From NCBI GenBank assembly GCA_018136815.1, contig CM030939.1, forward strand, positions 1,868,808-1,932,807: 64,000 nt of DNA, given 5' to 3'. Positions 1 to 10,559 of the stretch are shown here, piece after piece; the first letter of the stretch is position 1, and each line of letters starts with the position of its first letter. The DNA comes from Isochrysis galbana (taxonomy: Eukaryota; Haptophyta; Isochrysidales; Isochrysidaceae). The notes under the pieces were generated by a model, which was given only the letters and a program-made list of their open reading frames with translations, was not told the DNA's origin and searched no databases. Both the position numbers and the translations under genes were made by a program.

Positions 1-2613
1 CCGCCGCCTCCAGCTACAACAGTTCGGCACCCGTCACCTCAGTGCTACGCGAGATCATGAATGAGGGCAGCGGCCCCGGTGGCCGTGGCACCTCGCGCAG
101 CCGTGACTCGCCCACATCGGACAGGGCGGCAGCGCGTGGTGCATCTCGCGTGGCTGGCGGCCCGTCGCGCGCCGCGCGTGACAGTGGTGGCAAGGAGCGC
201 TCGGGGGACGACAGTCTGAGGCGTTTATCCACCCAAGAAGTCGATCGGACGCGGGACCGCGAGCGAGAGCGGGCTCGGGATCGCGAGCGAGAGCGAGAAG
301 TAGAACATGAGCGAGGTCGTGAGCGCGAGCGCGAGCGAGGTCGTGAGCGCGAGCGTGAGCGCGAGCGCGAGCGCGAGCGCGAGCGTGAGCGCGAGCGTGA
401 GCGCGAGCGCGAGCGTGAGCGCGAGCGTGAGCGAGAGCGTGAGCGAGAGCGTGAGCGTGTGCGAGAGCCCGAGGTAGACCGCGTGCGGGGTAGCGTACGC
501 GAGATCGACCGGGAACGTGACGCGCGCCGCGGCTCGGATGGAGATCGGCGCGGCCATTCACATAGCCCGAAGCACATCGGTGCTAGCCCGCGGCGTGTCG
601 GCGCCAGTTCTCGCAGCCCTCGACGTGCTGTGGTAGGTGCGCCGCGCAGCCCATGTGGTACGCGTGTCGGCTCGCGTAGCCCCGTTCATGCTATCGCGGG
701 TGAGTGGCGCGGCTGGAGTCGGGCCGATTCTCGCACCGGAAATCCGCGTGGCGAGAGCCCGCGCCGTACCAAGGCGCGCATGCCGGCGCGTGCGGGTGAT
801 GATGTGCACTGGAGAGCTGTAGTGAGTGAGGGTGAGAGGGCGGGTGCGCGGGATGAGCGGGCCCCTCTCCGCCGTGTCAACGCACATGGTGGTGGGACAG
901 AGGCAACTGAGGTGGACTGGGATCCTGGAGACTTCGACGGCGGGGAGGTCGAGATCATCAAAGCGGCTACGGCAGGCGTGGCGGTTGCCGGCTCGGCCGA
1001 GGGCGGGGCCAAGCCTGTAGCGGCTGCCGCAACTCATGTCGCGGCCGCAGATAGCGCCAAGCCGGCACCAGACGATTCCAAGGGTAGCATTGCCGCGGTT
1101 ATGGAGGGAGTTCGTGCGCTGTGCGAGGCGGCCGCGCGATCACCTCTGTCGCCAAACCTCCAGCCCATCGAGGCACCTGCTCCGTCCCCAACTGGAGGCA
1201 ACGGCGACAACATCAAGCTGCCCGTCCTCAATGGCAATGCGGCCGCTGCTTCAGAGCGAGCTGCGCCTGCAACTAGAGCGACCACGGGAGACTCGCGCGA
1301 TCCGCGTTGCCGCGCCTCGACGGCCGCAAGCGCGGCTCAGCCAGCGGCCGCCACTACTATTGCCCATACGTCAGTCGCTGCTGCACAATTAGCAGCTAAC
1401 GCCACCGGCGGCACAGGGGGCGTGGTTGCGCTTCGCTCAGCCGCTAACAACCTCTTTGCCGCGGGTGAGGAGTGTATGACCGATGAGAAGCAGGTGCGCC
1501 CTGGCATCGCCGAATCGCCGGCCTGAAGACTCACGTCGAACTGGGCGTTGCTGCCCTCGCTAGCGACGCACCGCCTTTGAGTGGTGATTGGTGGACCCAC
1601 GCGGCGTGCTCGGTCCCCCGCGCCTCGCAGGCTCGCCATCTCGACGCGGCGGCCTGCTTCGTTGGTGCCTCTCTGAAGTGTGCTCAGGCGGCCTTTCTGC
1701 TCGAGCGCCAACAAGCGGCGGCAGGCGCGCAGGCCATGCTGCTGTTCGCCTTCGAGATGCTGAAACAGCATGCTACTAGCGCGTTACACCACTCCGACGA
1801 GTACCTAGTGGCGGCGCTCGCACACAAGTGCGCGTCTTACGGCGCCCCATCCTACCTCCGCCAGCGCCTCGTTCTCCTGCGCTCGCGGTGCCAGAAGAAG
1901 CAGCATATAACACATTCTCGCTCTCCTTCGAACACAGATGCGCTTCGGCGTGCGCAATGCGCGCGTTCCGGCTACGGCAGAAAGATTGCGCCCGGCTAGC
2001 CAAGCAGTCTCGTGAGGAGATTGCCGGCTTGTGGGATGGGCTGGACCCCTCCACGACACCTGCTGACCACGCCTTTAACCTGTCTGCGGCTTCGGTAGCG
2101 AGGGCCGACAAGCTCTTGCACATGCTTCAGGTGTCGCGTCGCGTTCCCCTTCCCCGGTTTCCCATGGAACGTGTGCCTCCTCCCACCCATGGCGGAGGGC
2201 ACGCTGATTGTCCATGTCCCTTGGACTGCAGTTCGGAGTGCTGCGTCGAGGTGGTGGCGTGACCATTACCAAGCCCCATGCTGCACACAGGTGTTGTGCA
2301 ATGTTGTCGAGGACTTTGACACTTCGCAGTCTATGCGTCGAGCGCTCTCCTTGGACGTCTCAGAAGAGCAGCGCGAGCTTCTTCCAAAGCTTGATGGCGC
2401 ATCACCCGTCTCCATGACCACACAGGTGCGAGCACATCGTACCCGCCACCGGCGGCACACATACATATCCATCTTCTCGCGAGTTGCGGACATTCACCGT
2501 AGCTTCCCACATCGGACGGGCGTTTCGTGCAGGAGACTATCGAGCTACTGCAATCTCTACTGAAGGCTGTCGAGAGCCGCGGCGGCAAAGTGGTGCAAAA
2601 TCGCATTGCTTGA
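1..2613 (+). CDS. AF4/FMR2 (AFF)-like protein, 3' part of gene
   Basis: The gene runs in from the left edge. Inferred exons are <1-1493, 1631-1827, 1938-2130, 2291-2425 and 2533-2613 (TGA 2611-2613); introns are 137, 110, 160 and 107 bp, all GT-AG, and every junction keeps phase. The first exon codes a disordered Arg/Glu and Ser/Arg-rich stretch followed by Ala-rich sequence. The spliced C terminus is helical: HLDAAACFVGASLKC, then DEYLVAALAHKC joined to CASACAMRAFRLRQKD across intron 2, and a tail ending ETIELLQSLLKAVESR. The order and spacing of these helices recall the C-terminal homology domain of AFF proteins (AFF4 has [45 protein letters not shown]). In animals AFF proteins scaffold the super elongation complex on RNA polymerase II. 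Function here is inference from remembered similarity; another TPR-like helical domain remains possible. The exon structure is more certain than the family. Confidence 0.6.
241..475 (+). repeat. GAGCGN/CGNGAG hexamer tandem tract coding an Arg-Glu run
   Basis: About 230 bp of degenerate GAGCGC/GAGCGT/GAGCGA hexamers encode alternating Arg and Glu inside the first exon of the AFF-like gene. The same bases are open in several frames on both strands, which yields spurious SR/RS and AH/AR shadow ORFs. Third-position variation between C, T and A keeps Arg-Glu constant, which suggests selection on the peptide rather than recent slippage alone. Confidence 0.85.
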
Positions 2614-3916
2614 GGTCATTCATGGAGACCGCACGCTTCAAAGGAGCGACGCTGCGTACCTACCTACATCGCCTCCTCGGAGCTCTTTTTACGCTCCTTG
2701 TCGGTGGGTTGACAAGAAATTGCACGGGGCGGCCACAAATTGTCGACCGGCTTTGCTTTACGCATGCACCATCTTTGAGCAAACACTGCGTTGGACACGA
2801 CCACGGTATGACGTTGACCGAACACCAATTTTGAGGCATGCGCGAGGGAAACCACGCGTTGCATGCAGTCTATTGCCGCCTTTCGCATGGCGGTTCCGAG
2901 AGTTGCTGGGTCGCCGTAATTATCCCGATGCATCGCTTGACTCCGCAAACGAGGCTCGCTCTCGATGCTGGATGTGCTAGCCCCTGGGCGCCTCCCCTCC
3001 CTCCCCCCACCCCGCAAATCTGTACCAACTCTTCTCATGCTTGTGCCCTACTTAACTGGTTGTGGTCGCTACTCATTATTGCGTGTTGACGTGTCATACT
3101 GCCGGTCGAGGCGGCGCACGTCACGCCGCGAAGCGCTCTTCCATCAACTTCGGTCTAGTGTCGTCTTGCTCCTTGTATCCTTGTCCTCTCTGCAGGTGCT
3201 GATGGACTTTACGCCACAGGTGTCGGCTGCCGTATCGCTATGCTCTTCGTATGTCTAACGGATACATCAGTTTGCCCGTAATATGTGTGCGTGGTTGCAT
3301 GGCCCGGGACTGATTCGATATTACTACCTCCGTCCCAATACTCAAGACTCAAGGCCCGAGTGGTGAATACCTCCGTAGTACGTTGGCAACCCCCCCGTCA
3401 AAATTTACGAGCCTGGAGGGCATAGAGAAAGAAATACTATTGAAGATGCTCAGGCTACTACTGCTTGCTACGGGGCCGGTCCCATCGCACTCACGGTGCT
3501 GCCTCGCGCCATCGCCCTTACCCCACACTCTCACTCCCTTTCCGCAGCTAACTTTAGCTAGTTGTACTCTATTGTTGTTGTTGGTAGCGCATGGGGGAGG
3601 GCACGCTCCCTCCCCCATCTCCCGGCCCACCCTCACAATGTGAAAAAGGTCATTCACGGATGACCAAATTCGGACCGCCCCTGCCCCCGCAGGCGATGTT
3701 GGGAGAAGGTGCAACCCTTGGCCCTTGGCTGTGCTTGTTCTGTCATATATGATATCATATATGATATCTCAGGCCATCAGTTGCTCTGTTGCTCTAGACT
3801 AGCTCTAGCGACCTGATACTGAGTCAGCGAGTCCCCCCGAGTTTCCGAGTCTATACCCCGAGTCGACGAGTCAATACAAGCCCAGCACGCGCCTGAGCCA
3901 CCCCCAGTCGCCTTGT
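2614..3916. other. Intergenic, no gene recognised
   Basis: Only short overlapping ORFs without family features. The 3' flank of the AFF-like gene is followed by a stretch around 3330-3400 containing a CCTCCGTCCCAAT-type string seen at the ends of some MITEs, and by an AT-rich palindromic block (CATATATGATATCATATATG-type) at about 3745-3768. Nothing else could be assigned. Confidence 0.5.
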
Positions 3917-4040
3917 CGCATTCGCGAATCGACGCTCGTTAGGCTTCGCTCTTCGTCGTTCGGTATTTATCGTTATATTTCTCTGCTTTCTCTCGTCCTC
4001 GGTCAAAAGCTTTGCTTGGATGCATGGGATCTTGGGTTGT
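3917..4040 (-). repeat. Interspersed repeat A, copy 1
   Basis: Minus-strand sequence with GATAAATACCGAACGA, TCGATTCGCGAATGCGAC and CCAAGCAAAGCTTTTGACCG recurs in plus orientation at about 29140-29222 and 38540-38650. Three dispersed copies with the same internal order indicate a mobile or formerly mobile repeat. No coding capacity seen. Confidence 0.75.
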
Positions 4041-4442
4041 GGAGCGCCCTCTCTCTTTCTCTCGAAGAGAAGGGAAGTTTCCCCACCTTTATTCTTCCTC
4101 CCAGGCCCCTCGCAAATAGGTTTAATTCGCTATCTTCCCGCAGAGGGATCGCCGCTCGTTCCCATCGCGGACGATCATCCCTCAGATCCACGCCAAGCGC
4201 GCGACGCGCGCGCCGCATGCATCCGCCTGAACTGGCCCTCGCTCGTACTGACTCCCCCCTCACCACTGAGCCACAGATCCTCTCGCTCTCTCTCTCCGTC
4301 TCTCGCGACGTGTTTGAGTTACCGGTGATGTGGGCGGTCTCGGTTATTTCATGTTTTGCTTGGTTTGGGTGAATGATTCTGGTGCGTTCGTGAGTCGGTG
4401 CATCCTGTTGTTTTCTGCATCGTTGTCCGACGTCCTGTGCTA

Positions 4443-4529
4443 AGCTTGAGGAATGGGAGGCCGCTGTAATGCCTTGGGAGATTGAGATGGTCCCCGAGGA
4501 GCCGGACGATGAGTCGGATTCCGAATAAG
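4443..4529 (+). pseudogene. Fragment of hAT transposase C terminus
   Basis: The reading frame LEEWEAAVMPWEIEMV...EEPDDESDSE followed by TAA matches the last residues of the hAT transposase C-terminal ORF at 12052-12654 (LEDWECAVLPWELDMV...EEPDADE). Only the terminal 28 or so codons are present, so this is a truncated relic. It directly precedes the TG microsatellite. The match is between two loci of this window and was read by eye. Confidence 0.75.
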
Positions 4530-4546
4530 TGTGTGGTGTGTATAGT

Positions 4547-4685
<139 letters not shown>

Positions 4686-4875
4686 AGTGCCAACTCACGT
4701 GCCTGCGTCTGTGGGCTGTGGGTTGTGGGCTATTAATAGCTTACACACGGTGCACTATAGTATCCTTCTAAGCTTATAAAAACTCTTGTAAGCTGATATC
4801 AGTACGGATGGAAGTGTCAGCTCGAAAGTGGTGTAAGCTTACAAGCTTACGGACCATCCTTGCCCCCCACCCACC

Positions 4876-6190
4876 TGGCCCGTCGTAGTGGACGCCCTAG
4901 ATGGGAAAAACAGAGGGGGGGGCGTCCAAAAACAGTAAAAACAGTCTGTTTTTGGCCTTCGTAGAAAAACAGACAAAAACAGTCCCAAAAACAGTACCGG
5001 AGGGGGGGGCTCTCTAACGAATTCTTGCCGGGCGAGGGCGCTCGGTCGGGTGCGCGCGCTCTCTCTCCCGCTCGCTCACTCGCTCTCCCTCTCTCTCTCC
5101 CTCTCTCGCTCCCCCCCTCTCGCGCTCTCTCCCCCTCGCTCTCGCGCTCTCCCTCGCTCTCCCCCGCTCTCCCTCGCTCTCCCTCGCTCTCCCTCTCGCT
5201 CCTCCCCCTCCCTCTATCTCGCTGCCTCTCTCTCGCTGCCTGGCTCTCGCTGCCTGGCTCTCGGTGCCTCGCTCTCGCTGCCTCGCTCTCGTCGCTGCCT
5301 CGCTCTCGTCGCCTCGCTCTCGCTGCCTCGCTCTCGCTGCCTCGCTCTCGCTGCCTCGCTCTCGCTGCCTCGCTCTCGCTGCCTCGCTCTCGCTGCCTCG
5401 CTCTCCCCTCTCTCGCTCTTCCCCTTTTCGCTCGCTCTCCCTCTTTCTCTCTCTCTCTCTCTCTCCCCCCCCCCCCCCTAACTCCCCCCTCACTCTTTCT
5501 CGCTCGCTCGCTCTCCCTTCTCTCCCTCCCTCGCTCGCTTTCGCTCGCTCTCCCCCCCCCCCCCCCTCCCTCCATCCATCCCTCTGTGTCTGTCTCTCCT
5601 CGCGCTCTGTCTCTCCCTCGCGTGCGCGCTCTCTCGCTCTCTCTCTCCACCTCCCCCCTCCTCCCCCTTGCTCTCTCTCCCCCTTGCTCTCTCCCCCCCT
5701 TGCTCTCTCTCCCCCTCGCTCCCTCTCCCCTAGCTCTCCTTCTCCTTCTTTCTCCTTCTCCCTCGCTCTTGCTCCCTCTTGCTCCCTTCTTTCTCTCTCT
5801 CTCCCTTGCTCCCTCTCCCCCTCGCTCTCACTCTCCCTCTCTCTTGCTCCCTCTTGCTCCCTTCTCTCTCTCCCTCTCCCTCACCCTCTCTCCCTCTCGC
5901 TCTGTGCCCCCCCCCCTTCCTTCCCTCCCTCCCTCTCAATCTCCCCTTCATCACCGTTCTCTCTCTGCCCCCCCGCCCTCTCTCCCCTCCCCCCTCTCTT
6001 TCTCTCCAAGCACGCATAAGTGCGCGCGCATATGTTCATGCTCAGCGCGCGGTGCATGAGTGCTCGCGTTGCCATTCAAAAACGGAGACAAAAACGGAAG
6101 GGGTTGCAAAAACGGCAAAAACGGCCTGTTTTTGGTCTTCACAGAAAAACGGTAAAAACGTATTTCCCATCTAGGGTGCACGCGGGCCCA
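4876..6190. mobile_element. Foldback element with CCCTAGATGGGAAA ends and pyrimidine core
   Basis: The left arm (about 4886-5010) reads CCCTAGATGGGAAAAACAG followed by repeated AAAAACAG units; the right arm (about 6075-6181) ends TTTCCCATCTAGGG and holds AAAAACGG units, so the arms face each other. The similarity continues outwards through GGCCCG. Between them lies about 950 bp of nearly pure C/T on the plus strand. The arrangement is that of a non-autonomous foldback DNA element. No transposase was seen and no clean target duplication could be read, so exact borders are approximate. Confidence 0.6.
5216..5404 (+). repeat. 14-bp tandem repeat CCTCGCTCTCGCTG
   Basis: About a dozen imperfect units of CCTCGCTCTCGCTG within the pyrimidine core of the foldback element. 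Variants such as CCTGGCTCTCGCTG lie at the left end and a GTC insertion in two central units. The array makes the long Ser/Leu/Arg shadow ORFs of this area. Confidence 0.85.
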
Positions 6191-7087
6191 CCCCCCGCCC
6201 CCCGTAGGGTGGGTAGCGGGAGCGGGGGTGAGAGTGCGGGGTATAGGCGATGGCGAGTGAGATACCGGAGGGGTGTGAGTCAGTAGCAGCATGGCGGGCA
6301 CCTTCAAGAAATTTTTTTCTACGCGAACACATGTCGCGATGTCGTGGTCGCGGTCGGCTATTTTTGGTTTGACTGACTTGTAGGTGAGTATGCTCCGTAG
6401 CAGTATTCTTGGACTACTATTCTTAAGATGGTAGCTGCACATGATCCACAGGAGCATGTCTCTACAGCCGCGGCAGCAGCGGCGGCAGCAGCGGAGGCGA
6501 ACGGGATCAGCCTCGGTAGGGCGATTTCCGCTAAACTTCCTCCGTCTTGAGACGCTTTCTCATCGAAGCTTCAAGGCTGTGACTACGTTCTCTAGGCTTT
6601 CGACGAAGCGGAGATAGAGCGGGAGCTGGCGAGCTCGGAGGTACTGGAGCTGCTGCGCGGGAGGGGGGTTCAACGGCGCAGAGAGAGAAGAGAGAGAGAG
6701 AGAGGGAGAAAGAAAGCGGGAGATGTCTCCTCGCTTCGTCCCTCCTCCTCTGCCGGTCACCACGAGGAATCGAGTCGAAGACGTCGAGCTTCTCCTATGT
6801 TCGAGGGTAGTCCGCCCGCGGGGGGGAGGCAGCAGCCGCCGGTGGCGCTGTGCGCGGGGCGACTCAGCAGTTCTCCCGACTCATCTAACGCGACAGCTTG
6901 ATATTCGCATTCTAACAGACGCTCGTAGAGATTGACTGAAGTCCGTCTCTGGCCCTCTCATCTCCCTTTCACCTCGAGAAGGGGGAGGGGGTTGGGGAGG
7001 AGGAGGGGGGGTGCGGGAGGAGCACGGGCAGAGGACTCGAGCGGGAGGAGTGTGGTGGGGTGCGGGCGCCCCATACCGCCCCACGGC
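6191..7087. promoter_or_regulatory. Upstream region of the F-box gene with GA-rich tract
   Basis: No separate gene was recognised. At 6661-6722 the plus strand carries a purine tract (GAGAGAAGAGAGAGAGAGAG), and 6960-7030 is G/A-rich. Comparable purine or pyrimidine tracts precede the starts of the DGDG synthase, PMS2, GT15, TRAPPC1, secreted-protein and PPOX-like genes, so this may be promoter or 5' UTR sequence. The regulatory role is inference. Confidence 0.4.
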
Positions 7088-9256
7088 ATGGCGGACAGGA
7101 GTGCGGGCCGGGGCAACGACGAGAACGTGGAGCAAGCAGACAGTCTTGGAACACCGTGCCTCGATGAGATGAGTAGCGACGTGATCCACAAGCTGGTGAG
7201 CATCCACCTCGACCACGCCTCGCGCCTCGCGCTCGCCTGCTCCTGCCGAAGACTCCATCAGCTCTGCAAGGCTTTGCACCGCCACATTGTGCTGGACTCG
7301 ACTGCGCGGGTGGCAGGCTTCCTTCGCACAACGGGCTACATGCCGGAAGAGCTGATCCTCACCAGATCGCTGACACCGGAGGATGTGTGCGCTGTTCTCT
7401 CCACACTGGTGTGCGCACAGAGAATCCGGCTGGTGCTGAGTACCTCGCGGAGTATAGAGCTGCAGAAGAGAGGGTTGGAGAGTCCGTTTCGCGGGACACT
7501 TTGTGTCATACTACCTGCTGACCCGGATGTGCACAGCTTCTCACAGGCTCTCACGCGAGGCGTGCTTGGTCACATTCAAGGTCTGGACGTGAGCATTAGT
7601 CAGACACATGGCTCATCCATTTCGGCACTGCTCCACGCCTTGGCGAGCGGGACGCTGCTAGAGCTACGATCACTTCGCCTCACCCGCGCCTGCGGGCTCA
7701 CGGCATTCATACGACCCGCTGTGATTCATCTCGCTCAATCGTTGCCTCATGCTATGCCAAATCTAGAGTGTTTGGACTTCCTCCCTGATTCCGCATCAGA
7801 TGATGATTTAGTGGAAAGCCATTACATGACGCCTCTGTTGTCGTTTCACGAGTTGGACGTCTTCTTCGCTGAACTACCTATCGGAGCACTACCAAGGCTG
7901 AAGCGACTAGCCGTGTGCGACATGGACCCAGAAGTGTTTGTGCGAGCTCTGTCCAACGGTGCGGTGGGAGACTCCATGTGTGAGTTGAAGGTGTGGGGCG
8001 CAATGGGCAGTTTAGCCGGGTTCGTCGACTGCAAGAAGCTCAAGGATCTGGTCGACTTTCACTGTGTGGATCAGGCCACGCTGGCAAGCTTCGCCAACAC
8101 TGCCCGGCGAACGTTTCTTTTTTCCAGATTGGAACGCCTGACGCTACCGCTCAAGGCTGCTGCAAGCTGGCCTGTGCTCGCTGAAGCGATTGCTGCGGGC
8201 GCCTTCCAGAGCTTGGTTTGGCTCAGCCTCAGTGATAGCCCTTCTGGTTGGTGGGAGGAGCCTGTGGGTAAAGACGCCGATCTCGACAGCCTTCTGCGTG
8301 CGATCGCAAACGCTGCAAACCAGCTTCGCTGGCTGGCGATACCATTGCCCCCCAGAGCGGCCGCTTCTCTCATCTCTCTTGCGGGAGCACTGCCACAGCT
8401 CAGCCAGCTCACGAGCTTGCGCGTTGATCCTGGCCCTGCCTCCCACTCGGCGATCGACTCAGCCGCAATGCTTGAAGCTTTGCGAGAGTTCTGTGCCGCA
8501 TTGTCATCACTCCACATGCTTGAGGAGCTCGAGCTCGGCATATGGCTCGCACAAGGGCTCAGCGCGCTCACCAAGGTGCTAGGTGGTGGGGCCTTGCCCA
8601 AGCTCCGGCGCCTAGTCTTGAACAACCACGTCACGTTCGAGACGTCGGACGATGTCGACGTCTGGGAAAGTTTGGCTTCTGTTATCAGCAATGGAAAAGT
8701 GACACAGCTCCAAAGCCTCGCGCTCGTGAGCGACCGTAGCCTAGCTTTGGATGAGCCAATCCGAAGGCTGTCAATGGCCATGCACGACTTTGGCGCACCC
8801 AAGCTGAACACCCTCTCGCTTAAAAGCAACACGCCCGGGGTACCGCTCGGCCTCCTCTTTGACGGCGGTGGTTTTGATCAACTCACTACGCTCGATTGCA
8901 GTGATACAGACGTGCACGATTACAGCATCGAGTCGTTCAGTCGGTCGCTTAGCGCAGGCAGATTGCCACTACTCCGGCGCCTTAAAATGAGAAACTCCTT
9001 GCTGGGAGATAGTAGCGCCATCGCGCTTGCCGAGGCGGCTGTGCTTGCGCTTCGTGAGCTTGTTGACCTCGATCTGTCGTTCAACAATATTGGGCCGAAG
9101 GGCAGGGCAGCCATCATCATGGCCGCCCGTAGAGGAGCGTGGCCGCGACTGCGCGAGCTCTACCTGCACACCACCACCGCTCCTACATCGGCTACGGGCG
9201 ACACGCCATGGGGCGAGTTCGACGCGCTGCCTGCGCTCGAGAAGCTGTTGGTGTGA
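7088..9256 (+). CDS. F-box-like leucine-rich-repeat protein
   Basis: Single-exon frame of 722 codons starting at the ATG at 7088 (MADRSAGRGN); the open frame upstream lacks a convincing ATG. Residues about 20-60 (DEMSSDVIHKLVSIHLDHAS..LALACSCRRLHQL) resemble an F-box, the Skp1-binding helix bundle of SCF ubiquitin ligases. The rest is a run of leucine-rich repeats with motifs such as LRRLVLNNHVTFE, LNTLSLKSN, LRRLKMRNSLLG and LVDLDLSFNNIGPKG, ending in one typical RNI-type repeat. Likely role: substrate receptor in an SCF-type ligase; substrate unknown. The F-box match is weak and the protein could be an LRR protein with a divergent N terminus. The lack of introns contrasts with most neighbours. 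Confidence 0.75.
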   Translation: MADRSAGRGNDENVEQADSLGTPCLDEMSSDVIHKLVSIHLDHASRLALACSCRRLHQLCKALHRHIVLDSTARVAGFLRTTGYMPEELILTRSLTPEDVCAVLSTLVCAQRIRLVLSTSRSIELQKRGLESPFRGTLCVILPADPDVHSFSQALTRGVLGHIQGLDVSISQTHGSSISALLHALASGTLLELRSLRLTRACGLTAFIRPAVIHLAQSLPHAMPNLECLDFLPDSASDDDLVESHYMTPLLSFHELDVFFAELPIGALPRLKRLAVCDMDPEVFVRALSNGAVGDSMCELKVWGAMGSLAGFVDCKKLKDLVDFHCVDQATLASFANTARRTFLFSRLERLTLPLKAAASWPVLAEAIAAGAFQSLVWLSLSDSPSGWWEEPVGKDADLDSLLRAIANAANQLRWLAIPLPPRAAASLISLAGALPQLSQLTSLRVDPGPASHSAIDSAAMLEALREFCAALSSLHMLEELELGIWLAQGLSALTKVLGGGALPKLRRLVLNNHVTFETSDDVDVWESLASVISNGKVTQLQSLALVSDRSLALDEPIRRLSMAMHDFGAPKLNTLSLKSNTPGVPLGLLFDGGGFDQLTTLDCSDTDVHDYSIESFSRSLSAGRLPLLRRLKMRNSLLGDSSAIALAEAAVLALRELVDLDLSFNNIGPKGRAAIIMAARRGAWPRLRELYLHTTTAPTSATGDTPWGEFDALPALEKLLV

Positions 9257-10126
9257 CTTTTTGATACAGATGTGGTGTGCACGGTCCATTTCTCTGTCCG
9301 CTACGTTTGCGAGCTCTCACAAGACTGCCGAAGCGTCGCTAGGAGGGCGTGTAGCCAAAGTGCGGGCTAAGGTGCGTACTATACGTGGCATGTGGATTGT
9401 AAAACGGCACACACATTGCTGCTCACAAAGCTCGACATGCCACAGCTCATTTATAGGGGAACGCAACTATCTGTACATCTATCTTTGGACGCAGCGCCCT
9501 GGCAACTGGGGAGGCGAGCCCCCCCAAAAAAAGACACGCCCATAGGAAAAGCCACTCGGCTGGGCCCCCACAAAGAGGCGCGATGGAGGGCGCCCCCCCG
9601 CAACTACGAGCCAAAAGACCCGCCTGCTCCCCCCTCCCCCGACGCCAGACCCAAGGTAGCGCACATGGGTCGACCCCCCGAAACCGAACAAAAAGGAACG
9701 AGAGGGGGAGCGAAAAGGGGAGTGAGGGTGGGGCAAGGGCGATGTCGAGTGTGGTCCCCAACGGGTGGGACAGTAGACAGCAAAGTAGAGGCATCTTCAA
9801 TCTTCAAAAATATTTTTTATCTATCCTTGGATCCTTGGACCCTTGGACGCAAAATTGGGCCTGACGGATATTTCTTGAAATATCAACTTGAAATTTGGGC
9901 ATGTCGGCCCGGAAATACATATTTACACATATTTATACATATTTGGGCCGGTCCGAGGCGCTCGCGCGCACAAATTTGGGCGGGTCTCTGCGTTGGCGAG
10001 CCCGCGAAAAATCAAGTATCGAATCAAGCTCGCGCTTGATTGTGGGGCAAGTCTCAATCAGGGTTAGGGCATAGAGTGAAGAGAAGTCTTGAGAGAGGGG
10101 GAGGGAGCGCGCTACATCACGCCGAG
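9257..10126. other. Intergenic, repeat-like, no gene recognised
   Basis: The 3' flank of the F-box/LRR gene passes into sequence rich in short homopolymers (9500-9760) and a run of near-repeats of CCTTGGA around 9820-9850. Around 9870-10010 there are AT-rich words (ATATTTACACATATTTATACAT) next to GGGCGGGTC and GCGAGCCCGCG palindromic words. No convincing coding frame. Confidence 0.4.
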
Positions 10127-10380
10127 GGCCCACAAGACACCACCCCACATCACTCACTCACCAACAAGAAAACTCCGAAAACTAACGCAACATCGCACAA
10201 ACAAACCAATGAAATCAGTAAAAGGACAAACGAACAAATTCGGCGTGCAATGCGGCGGAGCTTCGAGACTTCGAGACAACTCACTGGTGAAAACAAAACT
10301 CACTCAATTTTTCTCACACAACGCATGGTGGAGACACCGCATCCGCATAGAGTATATACAATACTCTGGATGCGACACCC
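10127..10380 (+). repeat. Interspersed repeat B, copy 1
   Basis: From GGGCCCACAAGACACC through CTCCGAAAACTAACGCAACA to ACTCTGGATGCGACA this matches the minus strand of 40365-40614 almost base for base. The block lies downstream of the minus-strand hAT transposase N-terminal half, so it may be the non-coding end of that element. It contains a TATA-like palindrome AGAGTATATACAATACTCT. Confidence 0.8.
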
Positions 10381-10559
10381 AGCTGCGTGCGGCCGCCGTG
10401 CGCACAGCGTTTGACGGCCGCTTTCTGGTGTGGAAGCAGTGACTTGCAAAAAAACGAAACATCGCATCCCACAAATAGATCTCACCGACGAAAATTTTTT
10501 GGAGTTGATTTCAAAAGAATTCATCAATTATATTGTAGTAGTTTTTTCAATGATAGTCT

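Noticed and set aside
14-577. Minus-strand SR-repeat ORF resembling an SR splicing factor
   Set aside because: Shadow of the plus-strand Arg-Glu exon, which splices into a conserved C terminus; no RRM domain is near.
4847-6059. Long Ser/Leu/Pro-rich ORFs (plus) and Arg/Glu/Ser-rich ORFs (minus)
   Set aside because: They result from the polypyrimidine core and 14-bp tandem repeat of the foldback element; open in several frames at once.
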